The notes under the pieces are model-generated. The model was given only the letters and a program-made list of their open reading frames with translations. It searched no databases and was not told the DNA's origin. 64,000 nt of DNA from Clitoria ternatea (Eukaryota; Streptophyta; Magnoliopsida; Fabales; Fabaceae). The stretch is from contig CM075674.1 of NCBI GenBank assembly GCA_037962975.1, positions 90,598,501-90,662,500 of the forward strand. The letters run 5' to 3'. The position numbers were made by a program, and so were the translations under genes. Numbering within the stretch: the stretch's first letter is position 1; every line of letters begins with the position of its first letter. Positions 10,980 to 23,893 of the stretch are shown one piece after another.

Positions 10980-12320
10980 ATTTAGTATGTAAAAGGAAGG
11001 ATTTATGTTCCTGAGGGAATGAATTAAGAAAGAATATTGTAAATGAAGCGCACTGTAGCGAATTGAGTATTCACCCAGGTACGACAAAAATGTACCAGGA
11101 CTTCAGACAAAATTTCTGGTGGTCGGGTTTGAAAAGAGATGTGGTGGATTTTGTAGCGTCTTGTTTGATTTGTCAAAAGGAGAAGGTTAAGCATTAGAAA
11201 CCTTCTAGTGTTTTGCAACCACTGGAGGTTCCAATATGGAAATGGGATTCCATAGCTATGGATTTTGTTTTAGGATTGCCCCAAACTCGTAATGGTTATA
11301 TGACGCTATATGGGTGATCGTTGATAGGCTTACTAAATCTACTCATTTTCTGGCCATTAACACCAAGAGTTCGCTAGAAAAATTAGCATAACTGTATGTG
11401 AAGGAGGTGGTAAGATTGCATGGTGTGCCATCCAGTATCATTTCTAATTGCAATCCTCACTTTACCTCACATTTTTGGGGTAGCCTACATCAGGAATTTG
11501 GATCTGATCTAAAGCTGAGTTCAACCTACCATCCCCAGACAAATGGATAGTCTGAAAGGACCATCCAGAGTTTGGAAGATTTTTTGAGAGCTTGTGTTTT
11601 GGAACATAGTGGTAGTTGGAAGACTTACCTTCCTTTGATTGAGTTCACCTATAATAACAATTATCACAACAGAATTGGTCCCATATGAAGCTTTATATGG
11701 TCAAAAATATAGGACACCCTTATGTTGGCATGAGATTGATGAGAGTTTAGCTTTAGGGCCTAAAATTATACAACAGACCTCTGAGTAGATTACCATGATT
11801 CGTAAAAAGATGAAAGCCACTCAGGATAAAAAAAAGAGCTACTATGATAACTAGCGGAAACCACTTGAATTTCAGGTGTGGGATTTTATATTTCTGAAGG
11901 TTTCACCTCACAAAGGTGTTGGTAGGGTATTGAAGAATAGGAAGCTGAGCCTAAAATATGTTAGTCCGTATAAGATCCTTGACTGGATTGGTCTGGTGGC
12001 TTATAAAATTGCATTCTCACCTCAGTTGGAGAATTTACACAATGTATTCCATGTGTCCCAACTCAGGAAAATATATACCTGACTCTACTCATGAAATCCC
12101 TGATGATGGCGGCATAGAAATCCGTGACAACTTGACTACTCCCGTAGAGCCTACACACATTATAAAGAGAGCGATGAAACACTGAAGGAGCAAAGATGTC
12201 CCATTGGTAAATGTGGCGTGGCAACAGAGTAATCATACAACCTTTACTTGAAAGCGTGAAGATATAATGAGGCAACAATGTCCTGAACTTTTCACTTGAG
12301 GTATATTCCTGACTAAATTT
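10980..12320 (+). pseudogene. pol: G2 integrase with C-terminal chromodomain remnant
   Basis: The integrase zinc domain is visible at about 11040-11190 (HCSELSIHPGT with the later CLICQ). The core begins near 11250 (WDSIAMDFVLGLPQTRNGY) and is scrambled by stops and frameshifts up to 11870. The C-terminal part is open at 11876-12082 (GVGRVLKNRKLSLKYVSPYK and LHNVFHVSQLRK). After a frame change it runs into IEIRDNLTTPVEP and a stretch resembling a chromodomain that ends in REDIMRQQCPELF. In chromoviruses this C-terminal domain steers insertion to marked chromatin. It is non-functional here. Confidence 0.75.
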
Positions 12321-12353
12321 TGAGGACAAAATTTCTTAAATGGTGGGATGAAG

Positions 12354-13397
12354 TGTAACATCCTAATTTAAATTTTGAGGGAAAATTAAAAAGCCTAAAT
12401 ATTGGAACAATTATTTTGCTCAAGTTAAATTCAATAGGCTGAATTTATTAAATCCCTTTCCCTTTAAACTTTATTTCAAATAATTTTATTATTAAATTCC
12501 TAAAACTCCTTAGTCTAACTTTTCTCTTTACTTAATTTTCTCCCTTATTTTCTTTCCCCTTTAACCGTGCCATTCTTTCCCCCTATCTCGAGCTCTCTCT
12601 CTTTCTCACTTCCCTATCTCATTTCTCTCTTTCTCGCACGCCTCTCTTGGCTTTATCACCCACTTGCTGCGCTGTCTCCTCTCTTTTCTCCTTAATTTTG
12701 CTTAAGCTTTCTCTTGGTGGGTGATTGTGGTTTGATTTCCACCTTTCCTCTTCATGTGCATGCAACTAATTTTGGGTTTTCCTTTCTTTCTTTTTGCTTT
12801 AGCCCTAGGCAGCCATAATAGATAGGTGTGAAGCTTGAGACAGTAACTTCTATGACTTTGTGGTGACAAGGAAAGACTCAAACCCTCATTCTACTCCTCT
12901 TTCTTTTTCGACTAAGGAAGCTCATGGAACTCGTTGCTTGCAAAACTTGATTTATACTTCAATTGTGGTTGGGCAGCGGTTAGAAATCAATTTCAGAAAG
13001 AAATGGCAAAAGCTCAAAGCATCGGAAGCATTCAAAGGATTGTTGACGCATTTTGGTAAGTCGTCTTATATCAGAAGTGTACCGAATTGATATTAGGGGT
13101 TTTAAAATGCCTATTTGTGTTGTTCTGGGGAATTAATGTAATTATTACTAACTTTTAGGAAGTTTGGAGTAAGGCGTATTTGGACGTTTCAGAAATTAAA
13201 AGCTAAATCTGTGCTTGGAAGGATATATTGGAAACTAGAATCATTGTGAGGTACGTTTTGACATACGAGGGGGTTTATCGCCTAAGTAGTAAATAGGAAA
13301 TTAGATTCGAGATAAGGTTTTCTATTAAATTAACTGATAATACTTATGATTCTTGTTTTATTCTTACATTGTGATATTGATGTTAATACTTGTTATG
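12354..13397 (+). repeat. 3' LTR of G2, right end not resolved
   Basis: TGTAACATCC starts 50 bases after the pol remnant, following GGTGGGATGAAG as a weak polypurine tract. TGTAACATCC is a common chromovirus LTR start. The segment holds pyrimidine-rich stretches (12540-12670) and no gene. It runs into the family A LTR at 13398 without a clear CA end, so A probably inserted into it or replaced its end. Confidence 0.55.
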
Positions 13398-16300
13398 TGT
13401 AACAGCCCTTATTTTGTATGATGGGTCCCTGAGACTGGATGTCTTTTTTATGTGTTAAATTCTATGTGTACCGATGACTGGGCTACAACCGACTTGCTTG
13501 TGTTAGCTAATTGATATTCTAGAAAGATTTCATGAATTAGAGGCGGGCATCTTTACTTTGATTATGTGAATGATAATGATAGTAATAATAATTGTGTTAA
13601 TAATAATAATAATAATAACAATCATTAATTAAAAAAAGTTTAGTGATTTAATGAGAATACTTAAATCTTATTGTTTTCAGTTAGTGAAATTGTGCAATTT
13701 CCCCCGGTTCTGGCCAAAAGGTTACCCAGAGCGGTTGAGCCAAGGCATTTCTACATCAGTATATCCTGCACATTGTGTTTTGTAATTTTCATGAAGGGCT
13801 CGATGCTCGTTTTCGGTCGCCAGACCCAGAAGCTTTATTTTCAAGTTAACCGTATAGGCCAAACTGCGCACCTGTACGTATTTTAAGCATAATTTCCTCT
13901 CTCATTATTAAATTTGAGTCGTTATTGTTCCAAAATCTCTGTATCAAAATTATTTACAATCTTTATGTTGATCATGAAAACCAATTCTTGCCCAATAAAT
14001 CCCAACATTTAAAATACCACACTCATTCACGTTTTCCTAGTGGCAGCCGGTACTATGTTTAGTATTTTTTTGTGTTTCTCACTCGTATGACCATGAAATC
14101 GAACGATTCTTTCACTAAAATTTTCTAAACGCAATTCCCTACAACTTTGATGAAGGGAACAAAGGCCAATTCCTCACCAATGTGGCCCAGAAAATTATTT
14201 CTTGTAAGAAACAATAATTCCATAACAACTCTGTAGTATTTTTGTAAATGAGCCATATCTCACTTGTTTCTTAATGAAAATTTTTGTGCCATATAAGATT
14301 TTAAAGATACGATGAAAACCTACAACTTTTATGTTTGGACGTTTTCCTAATCCAGCCGATAACACCCTTAAAAAACTCAAATAAGTTACAGCCTTTGTTG
14401 CTTGACACATTAGCCATGCATGCAAATGGACCAATCACATTGATACAAGCCTTGGACACATGCCCAGCCCATGCAAACTCCTTCCTCACTACTCCAACAG
14501 CTGCCTTTGACACCTAACATTGCATGGATCAAGCTTGACACCTCTCCACTCCTCTCCCTAGGCCATGGACTCCTTGGCCACCAAGGAAATTCCATGCAAA
14601 AACTTCATTTCTTCCAAAACAACACTTGCTCTCCTTGCTTTCTTTTCTCTAAGTTATGTAAAAAAATTCCAGCAAGCTTTTCTTCTCTCTTTCACCTCCT
14701 CTATTCACCTTAATCATCACCATCCACCCAACAACATCAAGCCCAAGCCACTCCACTACCTCTCCTAGCTTTCATGCATAAGGCACTACCTCCTAAACAC
14801 TTCATCTTCTCCTAAAATCCTCTAAAAACAACCACATTTTTTACTCTTTTCCATCATCATCTTCATGTCACTTACCATCCACCAAGCATCCATCTTCTTT
14901 TTTTTTTGGTGAAGCATCAAAAGGTGATCTTGAAGAAAAGCATAGAACTCTTGGTGATTTTTCTTTGAGGCCGAAATTCCTAAGGTAGGGGGGAGTATTG
15001 ACTCTTTTTTAAATCCTTTAATTTCACATGCATGGTGAGGTATAAATGTCCTCCCTTAAAGATCCTTATTTTGTGGGTTAGATCATGAATTTTTTTAGAA
15101 AAACTTGTGATCTTTTGGGTGGTATCATGGCTGCACCATGATCAAGATTAAATCTTTGATTTTATGAAATTTAATTTATAAAGTCACTAACTTATTGATT
15201 ATGTTGCTGCAGAAAATTTTCTTAGTGCATGCATGTCGATGAAAATGCTAAAATATTATGTTTCTTTGATTTTAATGGTTGGTTTTGGTGTTACTAGATT
15301 ATTAGAAGATTTAGTATGTTTAATAAATGAGGGTGAATGCCTAAACTCAATATATAATGCTGCTGGAAAAATTTTCCCTAAGCTAAATAACTTGAGGTTC
15401 ATAGATCTTAACGTAAAATCTTGCTTAAAGTGATCTAGTACTTGAGACTTGTTTGCATGGTTTGATCTTTGGATTTTCATGGATAAAAATGGATTTTTAG
15501 ATGTATATTTAATTCTGGAAATTTTTATTAAATCAAGAAATTAACTGTTTATACCTATGATAATTGTGTGATATGCTTGAAATTCAAGGAAATGATATAT
15601 AGAACGTTGAAAGTTTAATTTTTGGTGAACTATGAGATAATGGGGCTGCTGTATCTTTTCTGTTTTAGTACTGTATTTAATCACAAAAATTATGTGGAGG
15701 TGTTATTAATTGAAAGATTAAAAAGGGACCCGAGTTTAGATGCGAATGACGAACGGAATAAAACATGTTTTCGTGGACAAATGGAGGAATTTGGCCAAAA
15801 TGTTTTGGAGATATATTTGATGGTATGAGATGGTAATTTTGAACATAAGAAAAATACCAACATGAGGAAAATTGGTTTGGAGTATTTCCAATGCGTGGTT
15901 TGTCCTTAAACACATTTTTACGAACGCTAAAATGATGAACTTTGGCACCTTGATACCTTTTCATGTAGAAGATGTTTCTGGGAAGAATTAGTGTTTAAAT
16001 TTACTATATTTAATTATTATTTTAAAAGTTAAGCACTTTTGGCTTCAGAATCACTCAATTCAGAATTTTCTAGATAAAATATAATGAAAACAAAGTTTTC
16101 AGAAAACAGTGAGAACTAGCGACTTTATGTCTTGGGTTTAACTAAAGAGAATTTTTATTTTTTGAATGTAGAACTAGAAGGGATTTTAAAAATCATGATA
16201 AAGTATTTTACTTAAGGTCTTAGAAATTTTCAAAGAACCAAAACTAATTTAATTAGTTCATCGTAAATCAATACGATGGGACGACGTTGGTAAATAGTCA

Positions 16301-17395
16301 AAAAATTGTAAAAAATGCACCTTGTTCTTATCTTCTTCTTAACTAATATATAATTATAAAATCATATTTTTATAATAAAAATAATATAAGTTAGAAAATT
16401 TTACTCCTTAAAAGTTTAACAAAAGAAATATTCTTTTAAGAAAAATAGGATTTAAAAATGAATTAGATATTTAAGTTCTAGAAATTTTCTTGTAATAAGT
16501 CCTATTTAGAAACCAAACCTCAGTGCCCCTAAGAAAAGTGATTAGGTAGCACTTAGGCCTTGGTCCCTAGTGTCCACTACACAAAAAGATTTTACAATGA
16601 ACAGTTTACACGCTTTAAGGACAAATATATTGAATGATAAGGTTTCGTCTAGTACTCAGGCACCCTAATGATAAAATGAGCATATCGTATGTTATATTTG
16701 GAGTTGAGGAGGGATGCTAAAGTGATCCTCTAGAGCATATAGTGATGGGTACACTGGAGAAACAACTGGCGTCTCGATCCCCTACTGGCGGTCTGGGCAG
16801 TACATCGGGGGCGGACCTCTAATGGCTCGGATTCACGCCTAATGACGGACTGCCTATGGAAAATTTGGTGTACTTCAACTCAAGATGAGGGTTCCTATGG
16901 TTGGTAGTTCCTTTTCTAATGAGATATGTGTTTGCTTTGGTATTGATGGGACTGTGAGTCCTTACCCTTTTGTGAAAAGAGAACGAGGCAAGCTCTGGTC
17001 GCTCTAGTTGGGCAGGGGGATAAGGTGGGATTGTTGTGCACATGGATATTGGTATGTGAGATTAATGAGTGGAAGTTGGGCCCATTACATATTGGTATTA
17101 AATTAAGATGAGTAATAACTGAACCTAACATATGCATAACAAATCATAACTGTATGACTAACTCTGTTGTTGTTCCTTTTCTCTGTATGCTCCAAAATAC
17201 TGTATGGTTATCCTGATACATGTATAAAATCTTTCTACTTGTTTGGCATATATATGACTGTTAAATGTTTAGAGCTGCCCTTGTATGTGGATTATACGGG
17301 TTGAGAGCTTATACTCACCCCTTTTATGTTGTATGTTTGCTTCCTTTCCTTTGATCATCAATTGAGGGTCAGGGTGAGTACGAGTAGGACCTGGA
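13398..17395 (+). repeat. Giant gypsy LTR, family A, copy 1, left part
   Basis: TGTAACAGCCC opens a very long LTR. Together with 27221-27535 it is about 4.3 kb. A second copy (30208-34258 plus 37134-37395) aligns along its whole length, and a third, shorter copy starts at 43968. It ends in GTCACA followed by a primer site, so this copy is a 5' LTR. Sirevirus #2 sits inside it with a 5-bp target duplication. It has no coding capacity; ORFs of 60-100 codons inside it are not conserved in copy 2. Confidence 0.8.
17391..17395 (+). repeat. Target site duplication, left, Sirevirus #2
   Basis: CTGGA precedes the 5' LTR and is repeated at 27216-27220. The second family A copy, at about 34190, has a single CTGGA in the uninterrupted context GGACCTGGACTACCTG, which confirms the insertion site. 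Confidence 0.95.
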
Positions 17396-17667
17396 TGTAT
17401 TTGCTTGTTGTAGATAGGTTTTGATAATGACAAGTACCCAAGAACAAGAAGAGCATTACTCATGGATGAAAAACAAGTACAATGAACAAATCAAAAGAAT
17501 ACATTTGATGTACTCAAATCAAAGATTCAAGGAATCATAAAGAATATGCTCTTAAATGGATAAAGAATTCAAGAAAGTAATGCATAAGGATCAAGGAAAG
17601 GAACCATGACTCAAAACACTTCAAGGAAACATCAAAAAGCATGGAAAAATACCAAATCACATTGCTT

Positions 17668-17911
17668 GAATCGATTCACACACGTAGGAATCGATTCAAA
17701 GGCCTGGATGTTCCAAAAATATCAAAACAAAATGGTCTGAATCGATTCAAAGGAGCTTGAATCGATTCACATGCCTGGAAGTCCCAAAATTCTCAAAGCA
17801 GAATGGTCTGAATCGATTTACCAAGGCCTAAATCGATTCACACGTCCCTGGAAGCCCAAAATGCCCAAGTCAAAATGTCTTGAATCGATTCGAAAACGTA
17901 TGAATCGATTC
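17668..17911 (+). promoter_or_regulatory. Palindrome-pair array in the 5' LTR of Sirevirus #2
   Basis: GAATCGATTC or one-base variants start at 17668/17688, 17739/17759, 17810/17830 and 17882/17902. The spacing within each pair is 20 bp, and pairs repeat every 71-72 bp. Sirevirus #1 has the same layout with 21-bp spacing and a different filler sequence, so the spacing is better kept than the surrounding bases. Confidence 0.85.
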
Positions 17912-18032
17912 AAGTAGTGGGAAACATCACTAAAAAGACATCTTTAAGTGAGAAACATAGATCCAAAACCCACTATATGTAGAGATAAACTGGAATCATG
18001 ATGTGCAATGGCTATGAAGACCTCCAAGGCTC

Positions 18033-18039
18033 TATAAAT
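18033..18039 (+). promoter_or_regulatory. TATA box, 5' LTR of Sirevirus #2
   Basis: TATAAAT in GGCTCTATAAATGGATC lies 120 bp after the palindrome array and about 780 bp before the LTR end, leaving a long transcribed R-U5 leader. Confidence 0.65.
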
Positions 18040-18812
18040 GGATCTCCAACTCAAGCACAAGACAACATAACTAGAAGAAATCAATCAAAGCTTGCATTTG
18101 TGCTTAGTGAGTTAATTTTTCTGTATAAGTTTCATTGTTCTGAAACTTTGAGCTAATATTTGTATATCCTCTCTTCTTAAGAGTCACTAGATTAGTGAGA
18201 GCTTTCAATTGCTTATCTACTCTTTTGAGAGAGTTAATTACTTGTAAACACAAACACCAAACACCAAGTTTCACTCTAGATTGAGTGGTCACAAAGGTTG
18301 GGATTCAACCTTTGGGTATTGAGAGTTTGAGAGATTGGGTGGGTTGCCCTTGTGCTAGTGAGGATTGAGTTCTTAAGTGTGGGACACTAAGAAGCTGCAA
18401 TTTCTCATAGCTTGTAATATCTAAACTTTAATAATGGAAATCCTTCAAGTGGATTGCTTGAAGGCGAGACGTACACCGGGTTGGTGGAACTTGTTAAATT
18501 GGTTTGCAAGCTTCTCTTCCTTACTCTCTTGCATTTACATACTGCATTTGGCTGGTACATTGTCTTGATTGTGATTGCATTGTCTAAATTTGATTAATTC
18601 AACTTAGCTTAAACTCTACACACCAAGTGTTTGATAAATTGCCACAGTAACTTCTGCACATATTTCTACCATAGATTTTGCATTTTACTAGTTATCTCTT
18701 GCATATTATTATCCCGTGCAAAAAGGAAATCAAGTTCAAAGGAATTTCAAGCAAATTTTTTAAACACCCAATTCACCCCCCTCTTGAGTATTGAGGCCAC
18801 TTGAATAAAAAG

Positions 18813-18824
18813 TGGTATCAGAGC
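18813..18824 (+). other. Primer binding site (iMet tRNA), Sirevirus #2
   Basis: TGGTATCAGAGC begins two bases after the LTR and matches the initiator tRNA complement. Confidence 0.95.
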
Positions 18825-18866
18825 TTGACTTTTGGTAGATCAAGCTTAACAGCTTCAAGAGAACAA

Positions 18867-20464
18867 ATGACCTCAAATTATCTAAACCTTTTTCCTGAGG
18901 GTGGTGCCACAAATATACCTCCTTCTTTCAATGGGGAAGGCTACGCATTTTGGAAAGAAAGAATGAAAATTTTTGTACAATCAATTGACCTAAAAGTTTG
19001 GAATGTAATTGAAAATGGCCCTTCATACCAATGCATGTTGTAGATGGTAAACAAGTTGAGAAACTCATGGATGATTGGGGTAATGAAGAGGAAAAGAAAG
19101 TCCAATACAATTACAAAGCTAAAAATCTCATCACCCTTGCTTTAGGTACGGATGAGTTCTTTAGAGTTGTAACTTGTAAAACCGCTAAGGAAATGTGGGA
19201 CACTCTCCAAGTCACTCATGAGGGAACTAGTGATGTAAAGGATTTTAAGATTAGTACCCTCACTAGTCAATATGAAAGTTTTAGATTAAACTCCGGGGAG
19301 ACAATCATTGATATGCAAAAGAGGTTCACCCTAATTATAAATTACCTTATTACTTTTGGTAAGACTTACACTAACAAAGAGCTCATTCATAAAGTATTAA
19401 AAAGTCTTACTAGGGAATGGCAACCTCTTGTCACCGCTATCAAACAATCTCCTAGTGTCAACGAGATGTCACTTGCAACCTTGTTTGGTAAGCTACAAGA
19501 ACAAGAGCAAGAGCTCAAAGACTTGAAGAATACGGAGGAAGAAGAAAAGTCCTCCAAGAAGAAAGGGCTAGCTCTCAAGGCCACTTCTATCAATGAAGAT
19601 GAATCCAGTAGTGAGCTTGATGAAGAAGAGTTTGGATTATTTATGAAGCATTTTGGAAAATTCATGAAAAACAAATGCTTCCAAAGAAGTTTCAAACCTC
19701 AAGGTAAGAAACATATTTCTAAAGAAAATTCTTCCTCACCAAATTGTTTTAAATATGGCAAGGAAGGGCGCTTCAAAGTAGATTATCCAAACCTCAAGAA
19801 GAAAAGTAAAGACAAAGAAGGAAGAAGAAGAGCATACATTGCTTGGGACAAAAATGATGTAAGTAGCTCCGAAGAATCAGATAACGAAGAAGCAAATCTT
19901 TGCTTAATGGCCAATCATCATGAAGAGGAAGATAAGGTAAATCATCATGAACTTGACAAAGATGAATTATATGATGCTTTTGAAGAATTGTATGATAAAT
20001 ATATGAAACTATCTAGTAAATATAAGTTGTCAAGAAAAACCATAGAAACTCTAGAGATGCATCTAATTGAGCAAGTAAAGGAGAATGAAATTTTGAAAAA
20101 GAAAGTTGTTGAAAAACAAACTTGCTTAAAACCGTGTGAATATTTCAAGAAATGTGACCATCTAGAAAAGAAAGTCCTAGACTTGAATGTAACTTTTGAA
20201 AAATTCACAAATGGTAGAGATAATCTAGATGCATTACTTGGAAAACAAATGTGCATGTTTGACAAATCGGGATTAGGATATAATCCCACTAAAAAGGAAA
20301 AGCACTATAAGAATTTCTTTGTGCCACCTAGAAAATCTTCATCGCCTTTTATAAAATGTAATCATTGTGGTACTAAAGGACATAATGCTTCAAATTGCCA
20401 TATTAGAAAATTTGGACCAAAAGTGGCAAGAAAGGTGTGGGTTCCCAAAGGAACATTACCATAA
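18867..20464 (+). pseudogene. gag: Sirevirus #2 gag (frameshifted)
   Basis: ATG at 18867 opens a Gag whose N-terminus reads FNGEGYAFWKERMKIF, the usual copia Gag start. A frameshift near 19030 moves it into a 477-codon open frame (19031-20464). This frame has the Gag core (ELIHKVLKSLTREWQPLVTA), an acidic/basic linker and a long helical segment around 19960-20230. There are two zinc knuckles. The first (19744 onward) is broken, with cysteines replaced (CFKYGKEGRF). The second at 20357-20398 is intact (CNHCGTKGHNASNC). Gag forms the particle and binds element RNA. The length is in the Sirevirus range, longer than most copia Gags. Confidence 0.88.
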
Positions 20465-20534
20465 GCTAACCAAAAAGGACCCAACATAAGATGGGTACCA
20501 AGTTCTCTAAACTAATTCTATTTTGTAGGTATGT

Positions 20535-20830
20535 TTCAAGGTAAGCAACACCTATTGGTACCTAGATAGTGGGTGTTGAAAGCATATGACGGGTGATATA
20601 AGCAAGTTCACATCATTCACACCCAAAAGAAAAGAAAGTGTCACCTATATATGGGGATAATACCAAAGGAAAAGTTCTTGGCATTAGAAAAATTGGTAAA
20701 AATTCTTCCACTTCAATAAACGATGTATTATATGTAGAAGGACTTAAACACAATTTACTTAGTATAAGTCAATTATGTGACAAAGGATATAGAGTAATAT
20801 TTGAATCAAATGGATGCATAATTTAAAATA
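20535..20830 (+). pseudogene. pol: Sirevirus #2 aspartic protease
   Basis: The reading frame at 20553 gives YWYLDSGC, the catalytic DSG motif of copia protease. It is followed at once by a TGA where a serine or similar codon would stand, and then by KHMTGDISKFTSF. A short indel near 20645 changes the frame. The C-terminal half is open in the new frame from 20638 to 20823 (SINDVLYVEGLKHNLLSISQ). The domain would process Gag-Pol; here it is inactive. Confidence 0.85.
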
Positions 20831-20929
20831 AGCATAAGAAAGAGGTAAAGTTTATTGGTCAAAGAGTTGATAATATCTACATGATTGATGTTGATTGTTT
20901 GTCCTCAAATAATGTACAATGCTTTATGA

Positions 20930-21998
20930 CTAGAGAGGATGAATCATGGCTATAGCATAGAAGAATAACTCATATACATGTAGACCATCTAAATAAGCGT
21001 GTTTCTAAAGAATTAGTAATTGGTTTACCAAAGTCAAAATTTAAAAATAAATTTTATGATGCATGTCAAAAGGGAAAACAAGTAAAGACATCATTTCAAG
21101 CAAAAAATGTTGTTTTAACTCAAAGGCCTTTACAATTTTTGCACATGGATTTGTTTGGACCCTCTAAGGTCAAGAGCTTTGGTGGCAACTACTATGGTCT
21201 TGTGATTGTAGATGACTTTTCTAGATATACATGGACTTTGTTTCTTGTTCACAAAAATGAAGCATATCATGCATTCAAGAAACTAGCCAAGCTTATCCAA
21301 AATGAACAAAACTCAAAGATTGCATCCATTAGAACCGATCATGGGGGAGAATTTAAAAATCAATCATTTGAAAAATTTTGTGAAAACATGGTATTGAACA
21401 TAATTTTTCAGCCCCTAGAACTCCATAACAAAATGGAGTGGTTGAAAGGAAAAATAGATCCTTAGTGGAGCTTGCTAGAATCATGTTGAATAAAAACAAT
21501 ATTGCTAAACATTTTTGGGCCGATGCGGTAAACACCGCTTGTCATGTCATGAATCAATGTTTAATAAGGCCAATTTTGAAGAAAACCCCCTATGAGCTCT
21601 TCAAAGGTAGAAAACCAAATATTTCCTATTTTCATGTATTTGGATACAAATGCTTTGTTCTTAACAATGGAAAGGATAATTTAGGAAAGTTTGATGCAAA
21701 ATTTGATGAGGCAATCTTTCTTGGATATTCATCATCTAGTAAATATTATCGTGTCTTTAACAAACAAACAAGTACCATTGAATTTGATAAAAATAGCCAT
21801 AACCCCCCGAGAAAGGAAGATGTTGATGACCTTGTAGGTACCTTCCAAGAGTTGAACTTGGATGATAAAGAAAAAGGCAACCAAGAAGGAGATACAACCC
21901 AAAGTGAGGAACTCCAACAAAAAAAATGGATCACATCAAAACACCATCCCATGGACAACATAATAGGTGATATCACAAAAGGTGTAAGTACTCGATGA
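20930..21998 (+). pseudogene. pol: Sirevirus #2 integrase
   Basis: The zinc-binding N-domain is degenerate (one CxxC cysteine is tyrosine near 21055), with stops at 20824 and near 20954. The catalytic core shows HMDLFGPSKVKSFGG with the first Asp at 21148, and RTDHGGEF near 21331. The region of the catalytic Glu lies at a frameshift near 21430-21440. The C-terminal part is open at 21438-21998 with ELFKGRKPNISYFHVFGYKC, typical of copia integrase. The enzyme would insert element DNA into the genome, but this copy is broken. Confidence 0.88.
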
Positions 21999-22085
21999 TC
22001 ATTTAATACTTGCAATCACTTAGCATTTGTTTCTCAAATTGAACCTAAAACCACTGATGAAGCTATTATTGATGAACATTGGACA

Positions 22086-23574
22086 TTGGCCATGCAAGAA
22101 AAACTAAATCAATTTGAAAGAAATGAAGTTTGGGAACTAGTGCCAAGACCCAATGATCACCAAATAATAGGAACTAAATGGGTATTTAGGAACAAGCTAG
22201 ATGAAAATGGAGTAATAACTAGAAATAAACCTAGGCTAGTAGCTAAGGGATACAATCAAGAAGAAGGAATTGACTATGAAGAAACGTATGCTCCCGTAGC
22301 TAGATTAGAAGCCATTAGGTTATTACTAGCCTTTGCATATTGTAGAGATTTCAAATTGTATCAAATGGATGTCAAAAGTGCCTTCTTGAATGGATACATT
22401 CAAGAAGAAGTATATGTTGATCAACCTCCTGGTTTTGAAAACTATCAATTTCTAAATCATGTTTTCAAACTAAGAAAAACATTATGGTTTAAAACAAGCT
22501 CTAAGAGCTTGATATAAAAGGTTAAGCAAATTCTTTTTAGAAAACAATTTTGAAAGAGGAAAGGTTGACACAACATTATTCATTAAGCACAAAAAGAATG
22601 ACATACTATTAGTACAAATATATGTGGATGATATCATATTTGGTGCCACTAATGAATCACTTTGCAAGGAGTTTGCTAAGATAATGCAGAATGAATTTGA
22701 GATGTCTATGATGGGAGAACTCATATTCTTCCTTGGGCTACAAATCAAGCAAACTAAAGAAGGAACATTCATTAGCCAATCCAAATATTGCAAAGAGTTG
22801 CTTAAAAAGTTCAACATAGACAAAGCAAATGAAATTGCCATACCCATGAGCACTTCATGTTATTTGGACAAGGATGAGAAAGGTAAGGATATAGAACTCA
22901 TAAAATATAGAGGTATGATTGGATCCTTACTTTACTTAACTACTAGTAGACCAAATATCATGTTTGCTATTTGTATATGTGCAAGATATCAAGCATGCCC
23001 AAAAGAATCACACTTAACTGCCGAGAAACGAATAATGAAATACTTGGTTGAAACTCAAGATGTTGGTTTATGGTACCCTAAAGGGGTTGAATGCACTCTT
23101 GTTGGATATTCTGACTCTAATTTTGCAGGATGTAAACTTGATAGAAAAAGTACTAGTGGTACTTGTCACTTGCTTGGTAGTTCTCTTGTATCTTGGCATA
23201 GCAAGAAACAAGTAAGTGTTGCATTATCAACAGCTAGGTAGAGTATGTTGCAGCTTAGTAGTTGTTGTGCCCAAATCCTTTAGATGAAGCAACAACTTCT
23301 AGATTTTAGTGTTGTTTTAGACCATATGCCTCTTAAATGTGATAATACGAGTGCCATTAATATTTCAAAGAATCCTGTGATGCATTCAAGAACCAAACAT
23401 ATTGAGATAAGACATCACTTCATTAGAGATCATGTGTTAAAGGGTGATTGTGTGCTTGAACATGTTGAAACCTCCAAGCAATTAGCTGATATATTCACAA
23501 AACCACTTGCAAAGGAACAATTCATAAACATTAGGAGAGAATTAGGAATTTTAAAGATGTCTAATGTTAATTAG
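22086..23574 (+). pseudogene. pol: Sirevirus #2 reverse transcriptase and RNase H
   Basis: The RT opens with LNQFERNEVWELVPRP and contains GTKWVFRNKLDENG and YAPVARLEAIR. A frameshift near 22490 follows the fingers/palm region. The catalytic YVDD is at 22621-22632. RNase H is marked by DSNFAGCKLDRKSTSG near 23120 and by KQLADIFTKPLAKEQF near 23480. A small scrambled stretch with two stops (23238-23283) splits the RNase H. These enzymes would copy RNA to DNA. The order integrase then RT confirms Ty1/copia. Confidence 0.9.
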
Positions 23575-23893
23575 TTACATTCATTGCAAATAATTTAGTG
23601 AGAAATTTGACTATCCTTGTTAATAGATGATTCTTAATTTTGAGCATGAGATTTGAATAAGTATGTAATTTGATTCTATTTGGCATGATAGTTACCTTAT
23701 GAATCATAAATGTTTATTAAATTGATTGCATTATAAAGTTCATGATTCTTAAGTGTGAATAATGCATTAGTTGAGTCTTGAATTGCACAAATGAATGAGT
23801 TAAATGTTGCTCATGTATGGTTAATTAAATTAGGAGGCAAATATAGTCTTAAAATTGAAGATTTCAATGATCCAAAGCATTGCCCAATAGCTT
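23575..23893 (+). other. Pol to array spacer of Sirevirus #2
   Basis: About 320 bases of AT-rich noncoding DNA between the pol stop and the internal palindrome array. I see nothing else in it. Confidence 0.6.

Larger units (their letters stand above)
7991..13397 (+). mobile_element. Decayed Ty3/gypsy chromovirus G2 (gag-pol plus 3' LTR)
   Basis: The domain order is gag, two zinc knuckles, aspartic protease, reverse transcriptase, RNase H, integrase and a chromodomain remnant. This order and the C-terminal stretch reading LHNVFHVSQLRK place it in the chromoviruses, probably the Tekay/Del lineage. No 5' LTR or primer site is visible before 7991. The body has many stops and frameshifts, so it is old and cannot make its own proteins. 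Confidence 0.8.
17396..18810 (+). repeat. 5' LTR of Sirevirus #2
   Basis: It runs from TGTATTTGCTTG to TTGAATAAAA; the 3' copy ends TTGAATAACA, so the terminal CA has mutated here. It contains four palindrome pairs (17668-17911), a TATA box at 18033 and the pyrimidine-rich end common to Sirevirus LTRs. Confidence 0.92.

Noticed and set aside
14195..14768. Cluster of overlapping ORFs of 60-80 codons inside the family A LTR
   Set aside because: The aligned region of copy 2 (about 31150-31590) does not keep these frames, so they are not genes.
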